NCBI GenBank assembly: GCA_036343635.1
Contig: JAYYVF010000066.1
Span: forward strand, 62,001-126,000
DNA: 64,000 bases
Origin: GCA-2693325 sp036343635
GTDB lineage: Bacteria; Latescibacterota; UBA2968; UBA8231
Direction: 5' to 3'
How positions within the stretch are numbered: the stretch's first letter is position 1; the number at the start of each line of letters is the position of its first letter. The notes beneath the pieces were generated by a model, which worked only from the letters and a program-made list of their open reading frames with translations, was not told where the DNA came from and searched no databases. Shown in pieces: positions 52,944 through 61,235 of the stretch. The position numbers were made by a program, and so were the translations under genes.

Positions 52944-55900
52944 TTAATAATGAATTATTTTCGATTTCCCAAATGATTCAGCAAAAAGAAAGAAATCGTC
53001 AAAATCGATTTTTCCGTTAGGTGCTATATCTATATTTGGATTCCAGGCTGAATCTGTCAATGTTTGCCCAAAAACGTCTGCGAGAATAAAAAAATCTGTT
53101 AAGTCAACTAATCCGTCTCTATCAAAATCACATGAATTTATTTGTAATGTGGAGTAAGGTCTTATTGGGGTTGTTATAGTGGTTGCTATACCATAATTGT
53201 CAGATGCCTGTAAATGTAAGGTGCCATTTGTAGGAAAACTGTTTGCCGAAATGGATAATGTTTGTGAGGAGTCGATTTCGAAGGTAAAGAGCTGATTTGG
53301 TATAATATGCGCTCGCCATGAAAGTTGGTCTGCCTTGTGAGATGACTCTATATATCGATTCAGATCAATCTTGGTTTTCCCCAATCCAAACAAGGTTATG
53401 TCCGGAAGTTTACGTATCTCGATTTTCTTTCGGGAGATAGTTTGGATAGAAGGAAAGTCTGTTGAGTTGATGTCTATTATAACGGGTTCGCTGTTGGATT
53501 GGACTTCTGAAGTTGGTTCATCTGAAGATGCAGACTCATGTATCATTACGTTGAGGCTCTGTCTTGCAGTTGCTCCTTGTCTATCGGTTGCTGTAAAGTC
53601 TATACTTCGCAAACCGGTTTCAGCATTATTGGCAGAAACCGTAGCAGTATTTAGTACCGTGTGAATACTTACTTGCAGACCTGACTCTGGCATAGCACTC
53701 CAAGTCAAAGAATCTACGGGTTCATCGTCTACAGCGAAGTGATCAAGTGAAATTCTGAACAATTCTCCAGCACGTAGGAAAATGTCAGGAAACGTATTGA
53801 TTGTAGGAAGAGGATTCGTGATGATCACTGGTATTTCCATCACCAATTGGCGTCCAACTTTGGACTCAGCCGTGATGTTCAAACGGGTGTTCCCCTTAAA
53901 TCCATTAATTGCTTGGATAGAAATGGATTTCTTTGAAGTGTCAAATGCAGCAGTTAGTTGTTTTGATGGATCTAAAATGATTTGATCTGCCTGAGGGCCC
54001 ATATAGGGCCCAATGTCAAAATTGAATTCTTTATACGGTGAAAATTGAATTGTCGGAATTTGTCGGAGTAACGGTTCCGTCCCATTCAGGATAATAGTAA
54101 CTTCTCCGCTGTCTGTTTTCTGATGAGGGTCCTTGACTAATAATTTTAATATGTAAAAACTTGAGGGGTTCTCGGTTGGAGGTATCCAGGTTAAAACGTT
54201 TTTTTCAATGATAGCGCCGGGAAGCTCAGAAAATGACCAATTTAGAGTTTCTAGGGAGTCATCTTTGTCATTGACCCAATTGTCCAATTCAATATGAAGC
54301 GTTTCATTAGAAGATAAATACAGAGTGTCTGGGTTAGATAATATTGGAGGTGAGTTCACTTTCTTAATAACAAGGTCTAATGTGTCGATTGAACTCTTTC
54401 CATCTTGGTTATGCGCAGTGAAAACTAGTTGACGTTTTCCATGAAAGGGTGGGGATGGGACTAGTGTAGCATTACCTTCAGAATCAATCTCTACAGTGAT
54501 TAAAGAATCATACATCGCTGTCCAGTAAAGATTGGGAGGTGCACTATCAATATCTGTGGTTAGTTGTTTTAGATCTATTTTGGCTTTATATCCCTGCTGA
54601 ATAGTCAGTTTTTTCATAGTTAAATTAGGTGGGTCATTTTTCGGTTCGACCAAAACCATAAACTGTTTATTTTGTGAGATTCTACTAAGATCTTTCGTCT
54701 CGATATCTATAGCGAATAAACCATTTGTGTTATCACCGGTCCACAACTTAAGTATTTGCTCATCAGCGATGTTGTTTATAAATAGGCCTTTTGATGGTGA
54801 AAAATATGTTTCTAATTCTGATAGAGCGTTGTCTGTATCAATTATCAGTGATTTTACAGGTATGCTAAGTGTGTCATCTTCGCTGAATCGTAGTGTGTCA
54901 AAAGATGAAAAAGCCGGATAATCATTAACGGGTTGGATTTGGATCGAAATCGTTTTTGATGTTTCTAAACCTAAATCGTCCCTTGCAGTTATGGTTAATG
55001 TGTCTAGGCCATAAAGATTCGGAAAAGGTCGCATAGTAATTGAGGTATTGGTTAACACGATTTCTGTTTTGTTGCCATTGTGTTTGATGCTTAACTCGTC
55101 TTCGTCTTCGTCAAATATGGTATGCTCCAAAGGAAGTGTGATGCCAATAGGATCATCTTCAATAAATGAATAAGATGATTCAAGTTGAATGACCGGTGGG
55201 TCATTGGAGACATTGGTAGCAAATAGTTCTGATGGCGGGCTTTCCAAAGCATCGTATTTATTGTCTGCGACATTACGAGCGATTAGATACGTTTTCTCAT
55301 CGTCAGATTCAGTGTCATAGCGTAGTGATGTGAAAGTCACTTTTCCATTTTTAGCAATTGCAGTGTGTCCAAATAATGTCCCGGATCCTGACGTGTAAAC
55401 TGCGACCGTATCTGAAAAATTATAGTCTATAAGACCATTCTCATCTATGGCATAAACCGTAGGCTGTTGTTTTAAGAAATGGCCACTAAGACTACCTTGG
55501 GGTTGTATCTGAAATGAAAGTTTGGTAGAGTTGACGTTGACGAAAAAAGCTTTTGTATCGTCCGCTGCTATTGCTGTACCGTAGCCACCAACATTAGTAG
55601 ATAAAGCTCCCGTAGGTGCACTGATACGCATTGCATGGTTTTGCGTTGCATGTCTGGAGAAAACAACTGAGAGGATATAGTAGCGTGTTTGGTCTTCTTC
55701 TGGCGTTCTCGCAGTAGAAACAGAGACAAAAGCCTCAATACCAAGAGAGAAATTTGCTGAATCCAAAAGGCCAATTTGAGTCGCATCAGTTAAGGTGTTT
55801 TTGTCATTTTCATATAGATTAAAGGAACGTACGTCACTTTGCTCAAAACCTGTCGCAGTTTGTAAATCGCTAGCGGTAAAATGTACTCCATTAATACTTG

Positions 55901-57080
55901 TTTTCCCATCTCCCGTATATGCAATACTAAAAAGATGTGCTTCACCGCCTGGCTCAATATTAACACTAGTTGCGGGTCCTATGGTACCGCCTGGCACGAT
56001 AGTCCGAATTCGGTTGTTGCCTTGGTCGATGACGAATAGGGTATCACCAAATTGACAAAAGCTAGTCGGATTCTTCCATTGTGCTCGGTTTGCAGGTGCA
56101 TTTTCGCCTTTAAAGTTGGCGATATCGTCACCGGAGATAGTCCGAATATGGCGATTGGGGATTATTTGTCTTATTCGTTGATTGAAACGATCTGCAATAT
56201 AAACCGCGGACTGATCATCCAACAATACATGGCTTGGAAACGATAAGCGAGCGTCGATGGGTAATCCCCCATCGCCAGAAAATCCTGGAACACCGGTTCC
56301 TGCAAATGTAGATAATTGCCCGTCAATATTATTTAAAAAACGTATTCTATGATTTCCGCTGTCGGCGATATAGACATTGTGTTTTATGTCTACAAAAATA
56401 CCGCGTGGCATTTTAAGAGTGGCTTTTGTCCCTTTGATATTATCAAGAAACAATCCTTCGGTTGTATCGTTTCCAGCAATTGTAGTTATAATACCGCTGC
56501 CGTTTATACTCCGTAGCCTATTATTTCCGCTATCAGAAACATAGATTGTATCACCTCGAATATATAACCCTGTTGGGGAATTTAGTTGGGCAGATGTTGC
56601 TAAACCTCCATCTCCAGAAAACCCCCTAACTTGCGTCCCAGCAACCGTAGTCATATTTCCACTATTATCTATGCGGCGAACACTATGGTTCCCAGTATCG
56701 GTTAAGTAAATATTTCCATTTCCATCCACTACCACTGATGTGGGCGTATTCAAATTGCGAGAAATAGCAGCACCATCACCATTGTATGAGGCAACTCCGG
56801 TTCCGGCAATCGTCGTAATAGTTCCGCGGTTGGTATTTATGTGTCTTATACGGTGATTACCTGTATCTGCAATGTATAGGGACCCATTGTTTGCGCGCCA
56901 AACAGAACTTGGGCCACTCAATTTGGCGTTCATAGGCGTAGCACCATCACCGGAAAATCCTTTAACACCGTTTCCAGCTATGGTTGCTACGGTCTGAGCT
57001 CTGATCGTTGATGGAATTACAGCCAATAGGAAAATCAGAGTCCATTGCGTAAGGTGGTTGTTGATCTGCAGATAATACAT
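52944..57080 (-). CDS. Secreted NHL-propeller / cadherin-like / dockerin-like protein, 1378 residues
   Basis: Signal peptide (~1-29). Five to six NHL-type repeats (about 30-370) share AGTGVxGFSGDGG and ADSGNHRIR landmarks and probably form a beta-propeller. A middle region (about 380-620) has no clear match. Cadherin-like repeats (~630-1180; NDPPVIQLESSYSFIEDDP, NDYPAFSSFDTLRFSEDDT, NDPPNLTMKKLTIQ, NSPPILSNPDTLYL) follow. The last 65 residues hold two dockerin-like EF-hand loops: DFDRDGLVDLTD, and DIAPNGKIDFDD followed by FFLFAESFGKS. The loop and FFxxAxxFG pattern supports Ca2+ and cohesin-type docking. Function is inferred. Confidence 0.82.
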   Translation of the reverse strand: MYYLQINNHLTQWTLIFLLAVIPSTIRAQTVATIAGNGVKGFSGDGATPMNAKLSGPSSVWRANNGSLYIADTGNHRIRHINTNRGTITTIAGTGVASYNGDGAAISRNLNTPTSVVVDGNGNIYLTDTGNHSVRRIDNSGNMTTVAGTQVRGFSGDGGLATSAQLNSPTGLYIRGDTIYVSDSGNNRLRSINGSGIITTIAGNDTTEGLFLDNIKGTKATLKMPRGIFVDIKHNVYIADSGNHRIRFLNNIDGQLSTFAGTGVPGFSGDGGLPIDARLSFPSHVLLDDQSAVYIADRFNQRIRQIIPNRHIRTISGDDIANFKGENAPANRAQWKNPTSFCQFGDTLFVIDQGNNRIRTIVPGGTIGPATSVNIEPGGEAHLFSIAYTGDGKTSINGVHFTASDLQTATGFEQSDVRSFNLYENDKNTLTDATQIGLLDSANFSLGIEAFVSVSTARTPEEDQTRYYILSVVFSRHATQNHAMRISAPTGALSTNVGGYGTAIAADDTKAFFVNVNSTKLSFQIQPQGSLSGHFLKQQPTVYAIDENGLIDYNFSDTVAVYTSGSGTLFGHTAIAKNGKVTFTSLRYDTESDDEKTYLIARNVADNKYDALESPPSELFATNVSNDPPVIQLESSYSFIEDDPIGITLPLEHTIFDEDEDELSIKHNGNKTEIVLTNTSITMRPFPNLYGLDTLTITARDDLGLETSKTISIQIQPVNDYPAFSSFDTLRFSEDDTLSIPVKSLIIDTDNALSELETYFSPSKGLFINNIADEQILKLWTGDNTNGLFAIDIETKDLSRISQNKQFMVLVEPKNDPPNLTMKKLTIQQGYKAKIDLKQLTTDIDSAPPNLYWTAMYDSLITVEIDSEGNATLVPSPPFHGKRQLVFTAHNQDGKSSIDTLDLVIKKVNSPPILSNPDTLYLSSNETLHIELDNWVNDKDDSLETLNWSFSELPGAIIEKNVLTWIPPTENPSSFYILKLLVKDPHQKTDSGEVTIILNGTEPLLRQIPTIQFSPYKEFNFDIGPYMGPQADQIILDPSKQLTAAFDTSKKSISIQAINGFKGNTRLNITAESKVGRQLVMEIPVIITNPLPTINTFPDIFLRAGELFRISLDHFAVDDEPVDSLTWSAMPESGLQVSIHTVLNTATVSANNAETGLRSIDFTATDRQGATARQSLNVMIHESASSDEPTSEVQSNSEPVIIDINSTDFPSIQTISRKKIEIRKLPDITLFGLGKTKIDLNRYIESSHKADQLSWRAHIIPNQLFTFEIDSSQTLSISANSFPTNGTLHLQASDNYGIATTITTPIRPYSTLQINSCDFDRDGLVDLTDFFILADVFGQTLTDSAWNPNIDIAPNGKIDFDDFFLFAESFGKSKIIHY

Positions 57081-57203
57081 ATCGTAAGTCTGGTTATGTT
57101 GATTGCTATTAACTAACTATCCAAGCAATTAAAGGATTTGAAGGTGCGAGCGATATACTAAAGAGAGACCTTCTTTTATTATGTCGGCTAGAAAACGAAA
57201 AAC

Positions 57204-60200
57204 ATGAACATTCTCCGCAATTATTTTTTAATATATTTAGTTGTAAGTTTAAGTCCTGCAGTGAGTTGGAGCCAGTCCGCTTCGGTGTCTCCCAGTGGTC
57301 TGTCTAGGATACCCTTTGGGGCTACTGTTGACAATCCGTTTTGGCAGCGTCTGAAGATCGAATTAAACGAGCACCCTTCTGCGGGAGACACGATAATTGT
57401 TCGATTACCTAGTGAAATTGGGATAGCCGATACAGACCGCGATGGAGAGTTAGTAGATGAAGTGAATGTAGAAGATTCATCTGGTATTGGTACTGGCTAT
57501 CGGGTAGTCCAAAATGTTAGTAGTCGAAGAATCGTTTTGAAAAGCACCTATGGGGGATTGAAGGGAACAATTTATGTTCATTTTCCCATTGTGAGCCCAT
57601 CAAATACTAACTCTTCTCAACTGGCATATGGGCAGATTTCCTTTTCCAACAGTAGGGAACAACCCATTTCAGCGGGCATGCTAATGCTAAACATTGTCCA
57701 GCCACGGGATCTAAATGTAGTTCAATTAAATTCAGTTTTCGATCGAGCACTGGCTGATACAACAACTAATCCGCAGGGAGATATTTTCCCCACTAATTAT
57801 TCAGAGGATGAGGGGATCCGGTTCCCGGATTTTGTGCAAGACGAAAGTGGTTATGTAGGGAGATATGGTCTTGTTTCTGGGAATACGAATCCCGACGGGA
57901 ACAATAGCAATGATACTAAATTTTTTGTATGGATATCGACGAATGGAAATCTAGATCGTGTCTATGGGGATGTGGCCACGCCTGCTATAAGTAGCGACAC
58001 CGGAGAATCTATCGGAGCAATAGAGGGCGATTTGATGGAATTCAAATTAAAAATTGAAGATTTAGAAGAATTAGTCTATTACGTCTATATCACTTCGAAT
58101 TTAACGGGTGACTTTCCATTGGCAAGGAGCAGAGGCATTCGAATTCGGCATGATCCTGTTATTTCATGGGTTGGGGAATTTTTAAGTGATGATAGTGACT
58201 ATTTGGATTCAGGTAATTTACTTGATTTAGATACGGGGGAGCCCGGTGCCCAGTGGAAGTCTCGCAATTCTATGCAAGTTAATTTTAAAGCGATTGATTA
58301 CAACGACACCGCAACTGTAAAACTTTATTACGCAACAGCTGACACTCTTGAAAAGGATTTTTTAATAATTAGTGGTTCGAGTCCCAACTTAGTTGTTGAG
58401 GGATTGAAGGAAGCAGAGCCGATAGACTCTACAAAAATACTTCTAGAAGGTAGGGATACCGGCCAGTATTGGAATATTGCGATATCGGATTCTATTTACG
58501 TCCCTACCGGTGATTACTACATCTATGGTGTGATAAATGATGGAAAAACGCAAGCAGTTCAGAGATCCAAGCACAGCTTCCGTGTGCGACATTCTCCCTT
58601 TATAGCCTTAGACGTACGAAAAGATCGATTTATCCACACTGGAGGGAGTCTTGGTGAACGGTATTATACTATCACTTGGAATGGAGATCGTGGCCATGAG
58701 GGAGATAGAGCAATTGGGGATAGTGCAAAAATCTCATTGTATTATAGCAGTCGATTTGATTATTCCATCCCTGATGGAGCAGAAGATATCGCCTCTGCTG
58801 CTGCGGATTCTTCAAAAGATACACACTTGATTATTGATGGACTCGAAGAAAAAGACGATCGACGTATTGACAATCAATATGAATGGGACATTTGGACTTA
58901 TCATAATCCTGACGATGGGGGAGTGCCTCGTGAAGGAGTTGATTATGGAATATATGCCATAGTTGAAACCGACTCTATGCGACGTTTGGTTCGATGGAAT
59001 GATGAGTCAGATCAGCCACAGGTTCTTCAGTTTAGTCACGAGCCATTTCTTCGAGTTGTGGAACCTGCTAATACTTTTGAATTCAATGGTCGGCACGGAT
59101 TTGATGTTGCCTGGGAAGCAATCGATGTGGATGATGAAGCGAGCATTTGGGTGATATTGACTTCGGCGTCTGCTGCAGAAATATTGGGAGATTCAACGAG
59201 TTACAGTGCTTTGCGGTCGGATGGAATCTCTGATTGGTTAGCTAATTCGGAAGATGGTTGTAGCTCTACGACACAGTTATTGACCGAAAGTTCTCAACAG
59301 AGATTCAGTGTACGTCCTGCCACACTCGTTAAAACTATGTCGTGCGTGCAAACGTCGATTACAGATGGAGATTATTATGTATATGTCGTGGTAGATGCGA
59401 CGTTGGAAAGTCAGCCAAATGACGAAGCTTTGGCTCGTCGTGCCCCGGGTAGGGTAAAGATTACAGGGTTGGGACCGGCTGGTGCCGTTGGATTACCAAG
59501 ATTAAATCTAGAGTTTTTACCCGCTACTGTGAATACCGGATCGTCGGGTGATACCGTTACAGTACAAATTTATCCTAATACGGGAGGGGAAGAGGTCGAT
59601 TTGATTACGATTTTTGCTAGTGTAGACACCTCCTTAGTTCGATTAGTAGATCAGGTTTCTGGACAGGAAGGCGTCCAACCGTTTCAATTATCAAGTGAAG
59701 CTACTGGGATGGTACTGAGGGATACATTACTCTCGGGTCAGGATAGTCTGTATGCGGGACAATATCTTCTAGACCTTGTTTATTATGAACAAATGGGAAC
59801 CAAAAGGTATGATGGAAGGCGGTCCCTTGCTTCTATTCAATTTGTTACACGGGATACCGTTGGGTCTACTAACGTTTGGTTTAACCATTTAGGGACACGA
59901 AAGACGGCATTCTATCGAGATGGTAAGACATTAGCAGACATAGCTTCGCATGATGCTATGAAAATAAATGTCCAAAGTCGGGGAAGTATTGATGGGAAAA
60001 TCCCATTGCAAGGGCGCAAAGATTTTAGTGGGATAACAACGTTTTATCTAAGAGACCGAAACAGTTTTGAACCTATCAGTGACGCTCGATTTATTGCGGC
60101 AAATGATATCGATTCAACGTTGTTGGGAATACAGGATTCATTGTCCTTTGACGGAAGATTTTCTCTGGTAGATATCCCGAGAGGCGAGTATCAATTAGTT

Positions 60201-61226
60201 GTGAGGAGACCTGGCTACTTAGATGGACAAATCCCATCGGTTCTTATAGATAATGGAAAAACTGTTTCTGATCTTCAACCTACTTTTCAAATGGATGGTA
60301 GATCTAATCCGGGTTACTTGCTTGGCGGCGATGTCACTGGCTATGTGAATAAGGAAGGTAAATCTATCTCTGACAATGAAATAGACCAACTCGATATTGA
60401 TTATGTTGTGGCGTATTTTGGTCAGACAGTAGAGGTAGGTGGAGATGCTACTTTCGCAGATATTGACGGAGATAGCCTTGTATGGATTGCCGATTTGAAC
60501 ATGGTCGCAGCAAATTTTAATTCGCAAGGTGTGGCACCCGTATTTAAGGCGTCTACTAAGACTTCTGAAAATCCTTCTACTATGAAGATTCTTTCCTCTG
60601 AATCGAATGGGCGCCTTCGAATTGAAGCTGTCTTAGAAGGTGTTTCGGGTATGCGGGCTTATGTCGTCCGAGTTAACTACGATTCAGAAACGTGGAGATG
60701 GATAGGTGCCGAAGATTTTTCATTTTCAGGTCGTCAAGCTGTGTTTGCAGAATATTTCTCTGAGGATGAGGTTGCTTGGGCGTCGGCATTGGTTGGATTT
60801 GGTGACGGAGTAAATAATAATTCTACGCTAGCGAGTTTCGAGTTCGAACGAGTTGGGGATGAGGACGTGCCAGTTCTTATTGCGGAGATGGAGTGGATGG
60901 ATGTTTTGGGTGGCCGTCACAGAGCAAAATTTAGTTCCTCCTCGCAAAAAGAGGTGGTTTTACTTCCTAATGTCCCCAATCCTTTTAACCCATATACGCA
61001 AGTAAGCTTCAATTTGCCATACGAAGGAAGGATAGATGTTGGTGTTTACGACGTACTAGGTCGCAGAGTTCGTTCATTAGTTGGGGGGCTCTCGAAACCA
61101 GGTTTGCACACGGTCATTTGGAATGGTAGGGATAATTCGGGTCGGGATGTGGCATCAGGCACATATTTTTTACGTTTGCGTTTCGATGATAGAATCTCGA
61201 TTCGCAAGATGCTGTTACTTCGCTGA
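57204..61226 (+). CDS. Secreted cohesin-like / dockerin-like protein with C-terminal sorting-type domain, 1340 residues
   Basis: Signal peptide ~1-24. Large beta-rich region (to ~765), a cohesin-like module (~765-920; TVNTGSSGDTVTVQIYPN, IFASVDTSLVRLVD), a carboxypeptidase regulatory-like domain (~925-1030; GSIDGKIPLQGRKDFSG), a dockerin-like segment (~1040-1110; DIDGDSLVWIADLNMVAANF), a second cohesin-like stretch, and a C-terminal 90 residues starting LLPNVPNPFNPYTQVSFNLP, the NPFNP form of the FlgD-Ig/type-A sorting domains of FCB bacteria. It is therefore exported and possibly surface-anchored. Divergent from the NHL gene; a second cohesin-like gene follows nine bases on. Confidence 0.83.
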   Translation: MNILRNYFLIYLVVSLSPAVSWSQSASVSPSGLSRIPFGATVDNPFWQRLKIELNEHPSAGDTIIVRLPSEIGIADTDRDGELVDEVNVEDSSGIGTGYRVVQNVSSRRIVLKSTYGGLKGTIYVHFPIVSPSNTNSSQLAYGQISFSNSREQPISAGMLMLNIVQPRDLNVVQLNSVFDRALADTTTNPQGDIFPTNYSEDEGIRFPDFVQDESGYVGRYGLVSGNTNPDGNNSNDTKFFVWISTNGNLDRVYGDVATPAISSDTGESIGAIEGDLMEFKLKIEDLEELVYYVYITSNLTGDFPLARSRGIRIRHDPVISWVGEFLSDDSDYLDSGNLLDLDTGEPGAQWKSRNSMQVNFKAIDYNDTATVKLYYATADTLEKDFLIISGSSPNLVVEGLKEAEPIDSTKILLEGRDTGQYWNIAISDSIYVPTGDYYIYGVINDGKTQAVQRSKHSFRVRHSPFIALDVRKDRFIHTGGSLGERYYTITWNGDRGHEGDRAIGDSAKISLYYSSRFDYSIPDGAEDIASAAADSSKDTHLIIDGLEEKDDRRIDNQYEWDIWTYHNPDDGGVPREGVDYGIYAIVETDSMRRLVRWNDESDQPQVLQFSHEPFLRVVEPANTFEFNGRHGFDVAWEAIDVDDEASIWVILTSASAAEILGDSTSYSALRSDGISDWLANSEDGCSSTTQLLTESSQQRFSVRPATLVKTMSCVQTSITDGDYYVYVVVDATLESQPNDEALARRAPGRVKITGLGPAGAVGLPRLNLEFLPATVNTGSSGDTVTVQIYPNTGGEEVDLITIFASVDTSLVRLVDQVSGQEGVQPFQLSSEATGMVLRDTLLSGQDSLYAGQYLLDLVYYEQMGTKRYDGRRSLASIQFVTRDTVGSTNVWFNHLGTRKTAFYRDGKTLADIASHDAMKINVQSRGSIDGKIPLQGRKDFSGITTFYLRDRNSFEPISDARFIAANDIDSTLLGIQDSLSFDGRFSLVDIPRGEYQLVVRRPGYLDGQIPSVLIDNGKTVSDLQPTFQMDGRSNPGYLLGGDVTGYVNKEGKSISDNEIDQLDIDYVVAYFGQTVEVGGDATFADIDGDSLVWIADLNMVAANFNSQGVAPVFKASTKTSENPSTMKILSSESNGRLRIEAVLEGVSGMRAYVVRVNYDSETWRWIGAEDFSFSGRQAVFAEYFSEDEVAWASALVGFGDGVNNNSTLASFEFERVGDEDVPVLIAEMEWMDVLGGRHRAKFSSSSQKEVVLLPNVPNPFNPYTQVSFNLPYEGRIDVGVYDVLGRRVRSLVGGLSKPGLHTVIWNGRDNSGRDVASGTYFLRLRFDDRISIRKMLLLR

Positions 61227-61235
61227 GCTTTTATC

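Noticed and set aside
57132..57159. TATACT upstream of the 1340-residue protein as a -10 box
   Set aside because: No acceptable -35 occurs at 16-18 bases.
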